A stretch of 64,000 bases of DNA, taken from contig NZ_VFNL01000001.1 in NCBI RefSeq assembly GCF_006715565.1, positions 2,294,001 through 2,358,000 of the forward strand, given 5' to 3'. Positions 1-8,560 of the stretch are shown piece by piece (within the stretch, counting starts at the first letter, position 1; every line of letters begins with the position of its first letter). Source of the DNA: Microbacterium sp. SLBN-154 (lineage in GTDB: Bacteria; Actinomycetota; Actinomycetes; Actinomycetales; Microbacteriaceae). The translations under genes and the position numbers were made by a program. Below the pieces are notes generated by a model. The model saw nothing but the letters and a program-made list of their open reading frames with translations, ran no database searches and was not told the DNA's origin.

Positions 1-206
1 CTCCGGTAGGCCGCGGCGACCGTGCTGCGGCTCAGGCCCAGCGCCCCCGCCAGTTCCCGCTCAGCGGGCAGAGATGTCCGCGGCGCCAGTCGGTTGTCCA
101 AGCACAGGAGTCGGATGCCGTCGGCCAACGCCTCATAGGTGGGCTCTCGAGTGCGCCACCCCCCGAGGGCGTGGGAGAGCGAGCGCGCGGAGATGCGAGA
201 GTCCAT
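1..206 (-). CDS. MocR-type GntR regulator, N-terminus only (cut by window edge)
   Basis: The visible 68 residues start MDSRISARSLSHALGGWR and run into a GntR-type winged-helix: 'TYEALADGIRLLCLDNRL', then 'LPAERELAGALGLSRSTVAAAYR', the classic recognition-helix segment. In MocR proteins this is followed by an aminotransferase-like PLP domain, which would lie outside the window. The gene is divergent from a YczE-type membrane protein only 61 bp away, a pairing often seen for MocR regulators, so the regulator probably controls that neighbour and itself. The missing C-terminal part prevents separating MocR from a short GntR protein; the LPAERELA / SRSTVAAAY pattern favours MocR. Confidence 0.75.
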   Translation of the reverse strand, partial: MDSRISARSLSHALGGWRTREPTYEALADGIRLLCLDNRLAPRTSLPAERELAGALGLSRSTVAAAYR

Positions 207-267
207 CCGTCCACTTTAGGTGAATTGGCTTGTCTGCTGCAGTCCAATGTGATGCTGAAATATCAGG
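207..267. promoter_or_regulatory. Divergent mocR/yczE control region
   Basis: This 61 bp spacer holds an imperfect inverted repeat, ATTGGCT and AGTCCAAT, around a CTGCAG core, suitable as an operator for the divergent regulator. On the plus strand TTGGCT and TGTGAT (248-253) are spaced 17 bp, which would start transcription about 8 nt before the GTG at 268. The boxes are weak and the assignment is inferred. Confidence 0.35.
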
Positions 268-924
268 GTGATCAATCGCGTGCTGCGGCTCCTCATCGGC
301 CTCGTCCTGTACGGCGCCGGATGTGCGCTCACTATCGAGGCGGGTCTCGGCGTCGACCCGTGGACCGTGTTCGCCGAAGGGCTCTCCCGCCAGTCCGGCC
401 TCGGGATCGGGTGGGTGACCAATCTCGTCGGACTCGGCGTCCTTCTGCTGTGGATCCCGCTGCGCCAACGACCGGGAGTCGGGACCATCGCCAACATCCT
501 GCTCGTCGGCACGAGTATGCAGGTCACCCTCGGACTCATCCCGCCCGCGCCGGACCACATCGTGGCGCAGGCCGCCCTGCTCGTCGGCGGCATCCTCGTC
601 GTGGCGGTCGGGTGCGGCCTGTACATCGGCGCCCGCTTCGGGCCGGGCCCGCGCGACGGTCTCATGACCGGCATGCACGCACGCTTCGGCTGGCCCATCT
701 GGGCGTGCCGGGGCGGCGTCGAACTCAGCGTGCTGCTCATCGGCTGGCTGCTCGGGGGGACGGTGGGGGTCGGCACCGTGGTGTTCGCCGTGGCGATCGG
801 ACCGCTGGTCCACATCACGCTGCCGATGTTCGACACCGCCCGCGAAAGCCGTTCCGCGGCGCCGACCGCGGCCGCTGATCATGGCGCGCCGGTGACCCCC
901 GTCGACCTCACGCGCGACGCGTGA
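268..924 (+). CDS. YczE/YyaS/YitT-family integral membrane protein
   Basis: The 218-residue protein is strongly hydrophobic, with about five to six membrane segments ('LLIGLVLYGAGCALTIEA', 'NLVGLGVLLLWIPL', 'ALLVGGILVVAVGCGLYIG', 'LSVLLIGWLLGGTVGVGTV'). The motif 'GLGVDPWTVFAEGLS' after the first helix and 'GPGPRDGLMTGM' in the middle are hallmarks of the YczE family. The molecular function is not established for most members; adjacency to a MocR regulator suggests it is the regulated target. Translation starts at GTG with almost no leader. The last 30 residues are a polar tail. The family call is firm; the substrate is unknown. Confidence 0.8.
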   Translation: MINRVLRLLIGLVLYGAGCALTIEAGLGVDPWTVFAEGLSRQSGLGIGWVTNLVGLGVLLLWIPLRQRPGVGTIANILLVGTSMQVTLGLIPPAPDHIVAQAALLVGGILVVAVGCGLYIGARFGPGPRDGLMTGMHARFGWPIWACRGGVELSVLLIGWLLGGTVGVGTVVFAVAIGPLVHITLPMFDTARESRSAAPTAAADHGAPVTPVDLTRDA

Positions 925-967
925 ACAGCAGTCGACGCGCGCGACGACGTCCCGAGGCCGTCGAGAC

Positions 968-1180
968 TCAGTGCTCCTCGAAGGTCGGCCAGGCACTCCC
1001 CGGCCGCATCCGGGCGTGCAGGGCGTTCTTCGCGACATCCATGGTCGGATAGGTGCCGGCAGTCTCTTCGGCACCGGCCATCGTCACGGTGTAGCCGTCA
1101 CGCGACTTGCGGATGCTTCCCACCACCCCGCCCGTCCCGTATGCCACCCAGAGGGTCGAGTGCGTGTCGGTTGTGCTCAT
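968..1180 (-). CDS. Conserved small hypothetical protein, 70 aa
   Basis: The ORF begins MSTTDTHSTLWVAYGTGG after a good ribosome site (GGAAGGAG about 6 nt upstream of the ATG). The residues 'VGSIRKSRDGYTVTMAG' and 'GTYPTMDVAKNALHARM' suggest a small beta-rich domain with a C-terminal helix, soluble and cytoplasmic, with no signal peptide or cysteines. I recognise no named family. A TAGCGT box (ACGCTA on the plus strand at 1206-1211) could be its -10. It stands alone, between yczE and a tRNA. Confidence 0.6.
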   Translation of the reverse strand: MSTTDTHSTLWVAYGTGGVVGSIRKSRDGYTVTMAGAEETAGTYPTMDVAKNALHARMRPGSAWPTFEEH

Positions 1181-1288
1181 CGTCGAACTCCTTCCGATGC
1201 TCCGACGCTACGCCACTGCCCGGTCCGCCGCCAGATGTCGGGAGCGATTCCCGCCCCTCTGTTCTCGGCCGCTACCCTTGTCTGGCGA

Positions 1289-1361
1289 CCCCCAGTAGCT
1301 CAGTGGATAGAGCAGCGGCCTTCTAATCCGCCGGTCGCACGTTCGAATCGTGCCTGGGGGA
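1289..1361 (+). tRNA. tRNA-Arg (anticodon TCT)
   Basis: A 73-nt cloverleaf can be drawn: acceptor arms CCCCCAG and CTGGGGG pair perfectly over 7 bp, the D-arm is GCTC...GAGC, the anticodon loop is CTTCTAA (anticodon TCT), and the T-arm GCACG-TTCGAAT-CGTGC is perfect. The last pair of the anticodon stem looks like a C-T mismatch. CCA is not encoded. A TACCCT box at 1273-1278 may be the -10. Confidence 0.93.
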
Positions 1362-1401
1362 CCGACTTTCCGCGAATCGGAGCGGCGTCTGCGCCCGTCA
1401 T

Positions 1402-1407
1402 TAGGAT
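1402..1407 (+). promoter_or_regulatory. -10 box of leaderless orn
   Basis: TAGGAT ends exactly 7 nt before the A of the orn start codon at 1414, so transcription should begin at the start codon itself. No Shine-Dalgarno sequence is present. Confidence 0.55.
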
Positions 1408-1413
1408 GGGCCC

Positions 1414-2040
1414 ATGGTGGGTGCTTCCGAGAACGACCGGCTCGTATGGATCGACTGCGAGATGACCGGCCTCGACCTCGCGGTCGACGAACTGGTCGAG
1501 ATCGCGATCGTGGTCACGGACTTCGAGCTGCGACCGTTGGACCCGGGATTCCAGGTCGTCATCAAGCCGGATGCCTCCGCGATGGAGAACATGAGCGATT
1601 TCGTGCGCACCATGCATGAGACCTCAGGCCTTCTGGAGGAGATCCCCGGCGGCGTGACGGTTGCCGACGCGGAGTTCCAGGCGTTGGAGTACATCCAGCG
1701 CTTCGCCCCCCAGGAGGGCAAAGCGCCGCTGGCCGGGAACACCATCGGAACGGACAGGATGTTCCTGGCGAAGTACATGCCGCGCGTCGATCGATGGCTG
1801 CACTACCGCAACGTCGACGTCTCCAGCATCAAAGAGCTCTCGCGTCGCTGGTATCCCCGCGCCTACATCCACGCGCCGGCGAAGAACGGCGGCCACCGCG
1901 CGCTCGCCGACATCCGCGAGTCCATCACCGAGTTGGCGTACTACCGGCAGGCGGTGTTCGTGCCCGAACCCGGACCCACCAGCGACGGAGCCCGCGCAGC
2001 GGCCGCATCCGTGGTGTCCGCGTTCTCCCCCGGTGTATGA
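1414..2040 (+). CDS. orn: Oligoribonuclease (DEDDh 3'-5' exonuclease)
   Basis: Degrades 2-5 nt RNA fragments, including pGpG, to mononucleotides in the cytoplasm. The 208-residue protein has the DEDDh pattern: 'WIDCEMTGLDL' (D14, E16), 'AGNTIGTDRMFLAKYMP' in the middle, and 'HRALADIRESI' near residue 170 with the last H and D. It is slightly longer than the usual ~180 residues because of a C-terminal Ala/Ser tail. The start is leaderless (TAGGAT 7 nt upstream). It is followed 38 bp later by tRNA-His, an arrangement common in actinobacteria. Confidence 0.95.
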   Translation: MVGASENDRLVWIDCEMTGLDLAVDELVEIAIVVTDFELRPLDPGFQVVIKPDASAMENMSDFVRTMHETSGLLEEIPGGVTVADAEFQALEYIQRFAPQEGKAPLAGNTIGTDRMFLAKYMPRVDRWLHYRNVDVSSIKELSRRWYPRAYIHAPAKNGGHRALADIRESITELAYYRQAVFVPEPGPTSDGARAAAASVVSAFSPGV

Positions 2041-2077
2041 GAGAATCGTTGGGTTGTCCCGCCGATGCGGGACCACG

Positions 2078-2150
2078 GTGGCTGTAGCTCAGTCGGTAGA
2101 GCACCTGGTTGTGGTCCAGGGGGCCGCGGGTTCAAGTCCCGTCAGCCACC
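2078..2150 (+). tRNA. tRNA-His (anticodon GTG)
   Basis: Acceptor arms GTGGCTG and CAGCCAC pair perfectly, the D-arm is GCTC...GAGC, the anticodon arm is CCTGG-TTGTGGT-CCAGG (anticodon GTG), and the T-arm GCGGG-TTCAAGT-CCCGT is clear. A G at 2077 can pair with the discriminator C at 2150, giving the G-1:C73 pair typical of tRNA-His. CCA is not encoded. Confidence 0.95.
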
Positions 2151-2188
2151 CCAATCTCGCAGGCCCTCTGGGCCCGTATCGTGGAGTC

Positions 2189-2539
2189 ATGCTCGAGATG
2201 GATGCGGACGCTTTCGAGCGTCTCGTGATCGAAGAGCTCGACCTCCTCCCCGACGACATGGTCGACGGCCTCGACAACGTCGTGTTCGTGGTCGAGGACC
2301 GGCCCGAGGACCCCGCGCAGGAGCTGTTCGGCCTCTACGAGGGGTGGGCGTTGACCGAGCGTGATCGGTACGGCATGGGAGAACTGCCCGACCGCATCGT
2401 GCTGTACCGCGAACCCCATCTCGCGGCATGCACCGACGAGCAGGCTCTGCGTCATGAGGTGCACACCACCCTCGTCCATGAGATCGCCCATTTCTACGGC
2501 ATCGACGACGACAAGCTGCACGAGCTCGGGTGGGCGTGA
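2189..2539 (+). CDS. Zincin-like metallopeptidase family protein, 116 aa
   Basis: The protein carries the zinc-binding HExxH motif in 'LVHEIAHFYGIDDDKLHELGW', together with 'DRIVLYREP' upstream, the pattern of the small cytosolic zincin-like family often found beside clpS in actinobacteria. No signal peptide. A TATCGT box at 2177-2182 ends 7 nt before the ATG, so the operon is probably leaderless. Its TGA overlaps the ATG of clpS (TGATG), and DUF2017 follows with another overlap, giving a three-gene operon. The substrate is unknown; the link with ClpS suggests a proteostasis role, which is inference. Confidence 0.85.
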   Translation: MLEMDADAFERLVIEELDLLPDDMVDGLDNVVFVVEDRPEDPAQELFGLYEGWALTERDRYGMGELPDRIVLYREPHLAACTDEQALRHEVHTTLVHEIAHFYGIDDDKLHELGWA

Positions 2540-2832
2540 TGGCGTCCATGACGCAGACTCAGGAGCACCTCGATCGGATGATCGAGGAGACGACGATCGG
2601 TCCGTGGCAGACGGTGGTCTGGAATGATCCGGTCAACCTGATGAGCTACGTCACCCATGTCTTCCGAGAGTATTTCGGCTTCCCTGCCGCCACTGCCGAG
2701 AGGCTCATGCTGGCCGTCCACCACGTCGGTCATGCCGTTGTGGCGGAGGGCGCGAGGGAGCAGATGGAGTTGCACACCCAGGCGATGCACGACTACGGCC
2801 TGTGGGCAACCGTGAGAAGGGCTCCCGCATGA
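2539..2832 (+). CDS. clpS: ATP-dependent Clp protease adaptor ClpS
   Basis: ClpS binds N-degron substrates and delivers them to the ClpA/ClpC unfoldase. The ORF shows the family core: 'WQTVVWNDPVNLMSYVTHVF' followed by 'AERLMLAVHHVGHAVVAEG', with the substrate-pocket Asp-Pro-Val-Asn and conserved histidines. At 97 residues it is of normal size. I chose the ATG at 2539, which overlaps the upstream stop as TGATG; an in-frame GTG at 2530 is possible. The next gene starts inside its stop codon (ATGA). Confidence 0.93.
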   Translation: MASMTQTQEHLDRMIEETTIGPWQTVVWNDPVNLMSYVTHVFREYFGFPAATAERLMLAVHHVGHAVVAEGAREQMELHTQAMHDYGLWATVRRAPA

Positions 2833-3332
2833 ACACCGTCCCTCTCGTCATGCAGATCACGCGCCTGGAGGCGACCCACCTCGGTGATCTGGTCGACCAG
2901 TTCGCCGAGCTCGTCGGCGACCCCTCGGGTGACGACCCTGCCGTGCTGCGGCTCGTCCCCGATGCCTACACCGACGACCCCGAGGCGGCACGAGAGTTCC
3001 GCGACGTCACCGAACGAGACCTGCTTCGCCGTCGCCACCGTGATGCCCAGCTCGTGCGAGCCAGCCTGTCTCCTGCGGCGACACTCGCATCCGTCGCCAC
3101 GGCCGGAGCCGAGGGCTGGGAAGAGGTCGATCTCGTTCTGGACCCCGAGACCGTGCAGGCCTGGATGCGAACCCTCGCTGCAGTGAGACTCGTCATCGCC
3201 TCCCGGCTCGGCATCACCGACGAAGATCAGCACGATGACGGCGATCCGAGATTCGGCGTGTACGACTGGTTGGGGTATCGCCTGGAAGGCCTGATCCGGG
3301 CCATCGACGACGCAAAGACCGCCGAGCGCTGA
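2829..3332 (+). CDS. DUF2017 family protein
   Basis: A 167-residue, acidic, soluble protein starting MNTVPLVMQITRLEATHLGD, with the helical segment 'LRLVPDAYTDDPEAAREFR' and the C-terminal 'YDWLGYRLEGLIRAI'. These match the actinobacterial DUF2017 family, which is nearly always encoded directly after clpS. It overlaps clpS by 4 nt (ATGA), so it is translationally coupled. Function unknown; it may assist or regulate Clp proteolysis, by gene association only. The stop is 4 nt from the convergent P-loop gene. Confidence 0.8.
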   Translation: MNTVPLVMQITRLEATHLGDLVDQFAELVGDPSGDDPAVLRLVPDAYTDDPEAAREFRDVTERDLLRRRHRDAQLVRASLSPAATLASVATAGAEGWEEVDLVLDPETVQAWMRTLAAVRLVIASRLGITDEDQHDDGDPRFGVYDWLGYRLEGLIRAIDDAKTAER

Positions 3333-3336
3333 AAGC

Positions 3337-3930
3337 TCAGGGGATCGCGAACAGGTGCGTGGCCAGCTGAGCAGGCCGATCATCGACCAGGTGTTGCTCT
3401 TCCTGCCGGGCCCACCTGTCCCAATGGGGCCGGTACGTGTCACCGTCGCGCGTGAGGGCGCGGTCTCGGCGCGCTCGAGCGGGGGATTCGAGCCAGATGC
3501 GGATGTCGGCGAGCGGCGCGGTGCCCGCCGTCAGCAGCCCAGAGCCCTCGACGATCAGCGGCAGAGACGGATCGACGGCGTGCGCCTCGGCGTACTCCCC
3601 TCGCTCCCAGTCCCAGCGTTGCCAGACGCCGATGACACCTCTCGCGTGCGGTCGGAGTATCGCCTCCTGTGCCGTCCGCACACCCTCAGCCAGTCCGTCC
3701 CAGCCGGGATAGATCGCGTCGAGCGCCACCGATTGGACCCGACCGCGGAGCGGCCAGGCGCCGATGAGCTCTCGCGCGAGTGAGGTCTTTCCCGCGCCGC
3801 TGCGGCCGTCGATCAGGATCACCGGGTTGGCTGCGGCGACGGAGAGGACGGCGTCGCGCGCGAGCTCGACCGCCGCCCTCAGTGCCCGGCCGACCGGGTC
3901 GGACTCACTTCTTGAGCGCGCGGATGACAC
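3337..3930 (-). CDS. P-loop ATP-binding protein, uridine-kinase-like
   Basis: The Walker A sequence 'ILIDGRSGAGKTSLAREL' is clear, followed by 'VQSVALDAIYPGWDGLAEG', 'IGVWQRWDWERGEYAEAH', 'PLIVEGSGLLTAG' and an Arg-rich lid region 'SPARARRDRALTRDGDTYRPHW'. This is the layout of small nucleoside/uridine-kinase-like P-loop proteins. The substrate is not known. The start is uncertain: I use the GTG at 3930, which overlaps the upstream GerW-like gene by 26 bp; no better start lies downstream before the P-loop. The enzymatic class is inferred from the fold motif only. Confidence 0.72.
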   Translation of the reverse strand: MSSARSRSESDPVGRALRAAVELARDAVLSVAAANPVILIDGRSGAGKTSLARELIGAWPLRGRVQSVALDAIYPGWDGLAEGVRTAQEAILRPHARGVIGVWQRWDWERGEYAEAHAVDPSLPLIVEGSGLLTAGTAPLADIRIWLESPARARRDRALTRDGDTYRPHWDRWARQEEQHLVDDRPAQLATHLFAIP

Positions 3931-4225
3931 GGCTGAGCGCGCGACCGGCCACCCAGACGAAGGGGATTGCGACCGCCAGGAGCGACACGACATTCGGCTC
4001 GAACCGCAGGTCGTCGCCGCGGCGGATGTAGGCACCGAGCGGAATCGCGTACCCGCCGCCGCCACCGCCGCCGTTTCCGGCTTCGTCGGATCCTCCCCCG
4101 AAGGCGGTCCAGGTCAGGGCGACCGGGACCAGCCGGACACCGTCGACGTCCTGCTGCTCGCCGTAGACGGATGTGACGCCGAAGTCCGCGGACTGCTTGC
4201 CGAGGTCGAGTGCGATATTGGGCAT
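3905..4225 (-). CDS. GerW/YtfJ-like small protein
   Basis: The 106-residue protein has a Gly-rich central stretch 'EAGNGGGGGGGYAIPLGAY' followed by 'RFEPN' and a C-terminal hydrophobic helix 'VVSLLAVAIPFVWVAG'. The N-terminal 'ALDLGKQSADFGVTSVYGE' and the glycine run followed by a P-x-A/G-Y strand resemble the GerW (YtfJ) family first described for Bacillus spores, here in a non-spore-forming lineage. The family call is tentative. The gene is leaderless (TAGCGT ends 7 nt before the ATG) and overlaps the P-loop gene. Confidence 0.6.
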   Translation of the reverse strand: MPNIALDLGKQSADFGVTSVYGEQQDVDGVRLVPVALTWTAFGGGSDEAGNGGGGGGGYAIPLGAYIRRGDDLRFEPNVVSLLAVAIPFVWVAGRALSRVIRALKK

Positions 4226-4231
4226 GCCCCC

Positions 4232-4237
4232 ACGCTA
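4232..4237 (-). promoter_or_regulatory. -10 box of leaderless GerW-like gene
   Basis: TAGCGT on the minus strand lies 7 nt upstream of the ATG at 4225, with no ribosome site between. Confidence 0.5.
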
Positions 4238-4250
4238 CTCGGCACCACCT

Positions 4251-5489
4251 TCATTGCACAGTCTTGCCACGATGCTTGACCTGACCGTCGAGAAGTGTTG
4301 CACGGGTGATGCTTCCGCGTCCGAACTTCGCAGCAGCGCCATCGAGAACACCCTCGACCCGCCGCCAGTCGTCGTCATCGTCCCACAGTGTCGGCACGGC
4401 GGTCGCGGAGGGTCGGAGCTTTTCGGCCCGGACGCCGAGCAGCCGAATCGGGGCGCGTCGCTCGAGTGCGTCGAACAGGTCGATGGCAGCTGCCCCGATC
4501 CGCTGCCCGACCGCCGTCGTCTCCGGGAGGGACTGCGCACGTGTCACGGTGCTGAAATCGGCGAAGCGCACCTTGATCGACACCGTGCCGGCCTCCCATC
4601 CGGATTCCCTCAGACGCGCCCCGACCCGGTCGGCGAGACGGCGCAGTTCCACCCGCAGGACACCAGGGTCATCGATATCGTCGGCGAAGGTCTCTTCGTG
4701 TCCGACGCTCTTCTCGACACGTGTCGTCTCCACCTCGCGGGGATCCACACCGCGGGCCAGCTGGCGGACCCGTGCACCGAGCGCGGCACCGAGCACGCGA
4801 TCGATCACCGCGGGAGGAGAGTCGATGATGTCGGCGACCGTGCGGATGCCACGCGTCGCCAGCGCATCAGTCGCCTTGGGTCCGACGCCCCACAGCTCAC
4901 TCACCCTGCGACCGGCCAGAAAACGAGCCGTCGCTGCGTCGGGAACGATGAGGAGTCCGTCGGGTTTGCTCAGCGTGGACGCCATCTTCGCCACGTGCTT
5001 GGTCGCCGCGGCCCCCACCGAGCAGGGGAGTCCGACCTCGTCGCGCACCCGCGCACGCAGGAGGCGTGCGACATCGCCCGGGCTCCCCCACAGTCGCCGC
5101 ACCCCGCGCACATCCAGGAAGGCTTCGTCGATCGACAAGGGCTCGACCAGCGGCGTGATCTCGTGGAAGAGCGCCATGACCTGGGCCGAAAGCTCGAGGT
5201 AACGCGGGAATCGCGGTGGGATCACCAACGCGGCAGGGCAGAGGCGGAGCGCCTGCGAGACGGGCATCGCCGAACGGACGCCGAAGCGCCGCGCCTCGTA
5301 GGACGCGCTGGAGACGACCGAGCGACTCTCGGGGGCTCCGATGATCAGCGGCTTACCACGCAGGGTCGGGTCATCCAGCACCTCGACGGAAGCGTAGAAC
5401 GCATCCATGTCGACGTGGAGGATACCGGCCCCCGTGTCATCTGCACCCTCCGGTGAGACAAGCCGGCCGCTGCCGTCACCGCGACCCAT
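4251..5489 (-). CDS. dinB: DNA polymerase IV (Y family)
   Basis: Translesion DNA polymerase. The palm catalytic acids are visible in 'ILHVDMDAFYASVEV' (D27) and 'PLSIDEAFLDVRGV' (D121/E122), the fingers carry 'SYEARRFGVRSAMP', and the helix-hairpin-helix thumb reads 'VSELWGVGPKATDALATRGI'. The little-finger domain occupies about residues 255-375. At 412 residues it is of normal length. I see no obvious QxxLF-type clamp-binding peptide at the C-terminus ('GQVKHRGKTVQ'). The minus-strand GACAAT box ends 7 nt before the ATG, indicating a leaderless message. Confidence 0.93.
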   Translation of the reverse strand: MGRGDGSGRLVSPEGADDTGAGILHVDMDAFYASVEVLDDPTLRGKPLIIGAPESRSVVSSASYEARRFGVRSAMPVSQALRLCPAALVIPPRFPRYLELSAQVMALFHEITPLVEPLSIDEAFLDVRGVRRLWGSPGDVARLLRARVRDEVGLPCSVGAAATKHVAKMASTLSKPDGLLIVPDAATARFLAGRRVSELWGVGPKATDALATRGIRTVADIIDSPPAVIDRVLGAALGARVRQLARGVDPREVETTRVEKSVGHEETFADDIDDPGVLRVELRRLADRVGARLRESGWEAGTVSIKVRFADFSTVTRAQSLPETTAVGQRIGAAAIDLFDALERRAPIRLLGVRAEKLRPSATAVPTLWDDDDDWRRVEGVLDGAAAKFGRGSITRATLLDGQVKHRGKTVQ

Positions 5490-5522
5490 GCATCCATTGT
5501 CGGCGAAGCCGCCGACATCCGG

Positions 5523-7037
5523 TCACTGAGACGCGCGCTCGAGGATCAGCTCGCGGACGCGCGCGGCATCCGCCTGTCCTCGCATCGCCTTCATAACCGC
5601 ACCGATCACCGCTCCGGCGGCCTGGACCTTGCCGTCGCGGATCTTGTCCAGCACGTCCGGCTGCGCAGCCAGCGCCTCATCGATCGCGGCGATCAACGCG
5701 GTGTCGTCCGAGACGACCGCGAGTCCCCGCGAGGTCACGACCTGGGCCGGGTCTCCCTCGCCGGCGATCACACCCTCGAGCACCTGGCGCGCCAGCTTGT
5801 CGGTGAGCGTCCCCTCGTCGACGAGCCGCTGGAGCTCGGCGACCTGCGCGGGGGCGACGAGCTCTCCGGGCTCACGGCCCTCGGCGTTGGCGATGCGGCT
5901 GATCTCGCTCATCCACCACTTGCGGGCGGCGGCAGGAGCCGCGCCGGCTGCGACCGTGGCCTCGACTTCGCTCAAGAGGCCGGCGTTGACCACACCCCGG
6001 AATTCGATGTCCGCGAAACCCCAGTCCGCCTTCAGACGCCGCCGGCGCACGACGGGCTGCTCCGGCAGGGCCGCGCGCAGCTCCTCGATGAGCGACTCCG
6101 CGGGGGCGACGGGAAGCAGATCCGGCTCGGGGAAGTACCGGTAGTCGTCCGCGTCGGACTTCGGTCGACCCGGCGAGGTCGTGCCGGTGTCCTCGTGCCA
6201 GTGGCGCGTCTCCTGCGTGATCGTCCCGCCTGCGGCCAGGATCGCCGCCTGACGCTGGATCTCGTAGCGGACGGCGCGCTCGACCGACCGCATCGAGTTG
6301 ACGTTCTTCGTCTCGGTGCGCGTTCCGAGCTTCTCCTGACCACGGGGACGCAGCGAGACATTGGCGTCGCAGCGGAGGTTCCCCCGCTCCATCCGCGCGT
6401 CCGAGATCCCCAACGCGAGCACGATGTCGCGGATGGTCTGAACGTAGGCCTTGGCGATGTCGGGCGCTCGGTGCTCCGCTCCGAAGATCGGCTTCGTGAC
6501 GATCTCCACCAGGGGCACGCCTGCACGGTTGTAGTCGACGAGCGAGTATTCCGCCCCCTGGATGCGACCGGTCGATCCGCCGACGTGCGTGAGCTTGCCG
6601 GCATCCTCCTCCATGTGGGCTCGCTCGATCGGAACGGTCACGACCGTTCCGTCTTCCAGCTCGACCTCGACGGACCCCTCGAACGCGATCGGCTCGTCGT
6701 ACTGGGAGATCTGATAGTTCTTGCCGAGGTCGGGGTAGAAGTAGTTCTTCCGCGCGAATCTGCTCGACGGTGCGATCCGGCATCCGAGGGCGAGCCCGAG
6801 GCTGATCGATGCGCGCACGGCCTCCTCGTTGACGACGGGCAGGGCGCCGGGAAGCCCCATGTCGACCGGCGCGACGAGCGTGTTCGGTGCGGCGTCATGG
6901 TTGGCGCTGTGCGCCGGGTTGGGTGCCGCCGAGAACATCTTCGTGCGGGTGTTCAGTTCGACGTGCACCTCGAACCCGAGCACGGGCTCGAAACGCTCCA
7001 GGGCCTCGTCGAATTCCATCAGCTTGTCGCGACCCAT
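5523..7037 (-). CDS. gatB: Asp-tRNA(Asn)/Glu-tRNA(Gln) amidotransferase subunit B
   Basis: GatB phosphorylates the misacylated tRNA side chain and, with GatC and GatA, amidates it. Family signatures are present: '[19 protein letters not shown]', '[20 protein letters not shown]', '[17 protein letters not shown]', '[12 protein letters not shown]', '[13 protein letters not shown]', and the C-terminal YqeY-like tail ending '[18 protein letters not shown]'. I place the start at the ATG at 7037 ([13 protein letters not shown]), which overlaps the gatA stop as TGATG, giving 504 residues, normal for the family. It is the last gene of the gatC-gatA-gatB operon. Confidence 0.95.
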   Translation of the reverse strand: MGRDKLMEFDEALERFEPVLGFEVHVELNTRTKMFSAAPNPAHSANHDAAPNTLVAPVDMGLPGALPVVNEEAVRASISLGLALGCRIAPSSRFARKNYFYPDLGKNYQISQYDEPIAFEGSVEVELEDGTVVTVPIERAHMEEDAGKLTHVGGSTGRIQGAEYSLVDYNRAGVPLVEIVTKPIFGAEHRAPDIAKAYVQTIRDIVLALGISDARMERGNLRCDANVSLRPRGQEKLGTRTETKNVNSMRSVERAVRYEIQRQAAILAAGGTITQETRHWHEDTGTTSPGRPKSDADDYRYFPEPDLLPVAPAESLIEELRAALPEQPVVRRRRLKADWGFADIEFRGVVNAGLLSEVEATVAAGAAPAAARKWWMSEISRIANAEGREPGELVAPAQVAELQRLVDEGTLTDKLARQVLEGVIAGEGDPAQVVTSRGLAVVSDDTALIAAIDEALAAQPDVLDKIRDGKVQAAGAVIGAVMKAMRGQADAARVRELILERASQ

Positions 7038-8560
7038 CAGGCGACCCCTCCCCGAAGCGGCATGCGGTCCAGCAGGGGACCACCCCATCCATCGACCAGC
7101 AGCGCCTCGACCGCAGCCCCCACCCGGTAGAGCCTGGCGTCCTCACGGGCAGGGGCCAGGAACTGGATCCCCACCGGCAGCCCGTCCTCGGGGGCGAGCC
7201 CCGCAGGGATCGAGATCCCGGGGACACCCGCGAGGTTCGCCGGGATGGTGGTGACGTCGTTGAGGTACATCTGCAGCGGATCGTCGAGCTTCTCGCCGAG
7301 CCGGAACGCCGTCGTGGGAGCCGAGGGAGTGGCCAGCACGTCGACCTGGGCGAAGGCGGCGTCGAAGTCCGACTGGATGAGGGTGCGGACCTTCTGCGCG
7401 CTGCCGTAGTAGGCGTCATAATAGCCCGCGGACAGCGCGTAGGTTCCGAGGATGACGCGTCGCTTCACCTCGTCGCCGAGCCCCGCCTCGCGCGTGGCCG
7501 CCATGACCTCTTCGACGGTTGCCCCGGCATGGGGGATCACCCGCATGCCGAACCGGACCGAGTCGAACTTGGCCAGGTTGCTCGATGCCTCCGCGGGGAG
7601 GATGAGGTAGTAGGCGGCGACCCCGTACTCGAAGTGCGGGGCACTGACGTCGACGATCTCGGCCCCCTGCGCCGCCATGGCGTCGAGGGTCTCTCGGAAG
7701 CGCGACGAGACGCCCGGCTGGAATCCGCTGTCGGGGAGCTCGGAGATGACACCGACACGGAGTCCGCGCAGGACGTCCCCCGATGCGCCGTCGCGCGCCG
7801 CGGCGGCGAAGGACGGCCAGCTCTCCTCGAGCGAGGTGGCATCGTGCGGATCGTGACCGCCGATGACGTCGTGAAGAAGGCCGGCGTCGAGAACCGTCCG
7901 CGTCACGGGGCCGACCTGGTCGAGGCTCGACGCGAGCGCGATGGCGCCGTAACGCGACACCCCGCCGTAAGTGGGCTTCATCCCCACGGTCCCCGTGACG
8001 TGCGCGGGCTGGCGAATGGAGCCGCCGGTATCGGATCCGAGCGCCAGAGGCGCCTCGAACGCCGCGACCGCGGCGGCCGAGCCGCCACCGGAGCCACCGG
8101 GAATCCGCTCGAGGTCCCACGGGTTGCGCGTCGGTCCGTACGCGGAGTGCTCGGTGGAGGAGCCCATCGCGAACTCGTCCATGTTGGTCTTGCCGAGTGG
8201 GACCATCCCGGCAGCGCGGGAACGGGCGACCACCGTGGCGTCGTAGGGCGACATGTAGCCCTCGAGGATCCGTGACCCGCTGGTGGAGGGCATGTCGGTC
8301 GTGACCAGGACGTCCTTGATCGCCAGGGGCACGCCCGCCAGCGGACCGAGCTCCTCACCTGCAGCCCGCCGACGATCGATGTCCTCGGCCACCTCGAGGG
8401 CACGGTCGTTGACGTGCAGGAAGGCGTGGACATCCCCGTCGACCTCGCGGATGCGGTCGAGGTGCGCACCGGTCGCCTCGACGCTGGACATCTCGCCGCT
8501 GCGCAGCCGCGACGCGAGGTCGGCGGCGGTGAGACGGATGATCTCGCCGGCCGCGCTCAC
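7037..8560 (-). CDS. gatA: Asp-tRNA(Asn)/Glu-tRNA(Gln) amidotransferase subunit A
   Basis: Amidase-signature enzyme that releases ammonia from glutamine for transamidation. The Lys-cisSer-Ser triad is at K82 ('PLAIKDVLV'), S157 ('[15 protein letters not shown]') and S181 ('[12 protein letters not shown]'). Position 158 is Gly rather than the second Ser of GGSSGG; this residue is not the catalytic one. Downstream '[19 protein letters not shown]' and '[17 protein letters not shown]' match GatA. 507 residues. The GTG start overlaps the gatC stop (GTGA), so translation is coupled. Confidence 0.96.
   Translation of the reverse strand: MSAAGEIIRLTAADLASRLRSGEMSSVEATGAHLDRIREVDGDVHAFLHVNDRALEVAEDIDRRRAAGEELGPLAGVPLAIKDVLVTTDMPSTSGSRILEGYMSPYDATVVARSRAAGMVPLGKTNMDEFAMGSSTEHSAYGPTRNPWDLERIPGGSGGGSAAAVAAFEAPLALGSDTGGSIRQPAHVTGTVGMKPTYGGVSRYGAIALASSLDQVGPVTRTVLDAGLLHDVIGGHDPHDATSLEESWPSFAAAARDGASGDVLRGLRVGVISELPDSGFQPGVSSRFRETLDAMAAQGAEIVDVSAPHFEYGVAAYYLILPAEASSNLAKFDSVRFGMRVIPHAGATVEEVMAATREAGLGDEVKRRVILGTYALSAGYYDAYYGSAQKVRTLIQSDFDAAFAQVDVLATPSAPTTAFRLGEKLDDPLQMYLNDVTTIPANLAGVPGISIPAGLAPEDGLPVGIQFLAPAREDARLYRVGAAVEALLVDGWGGPLLDRMPLRGGVA

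Noticed and set aside
1289..2150. Two tRNA genes as possible insertion hot spots
   Set aside because: No repeated 3' tRNA fragment is seen in the flanks and adjacent genes are core (orn, clpS).
4173..5456. 427-codon plus-strand open frame antisense to dinB
   Set aside because: High GC makes stop codons rare in the third frame. The text is Arg/His-rich with no motif, and dinB on the other strand is complete.
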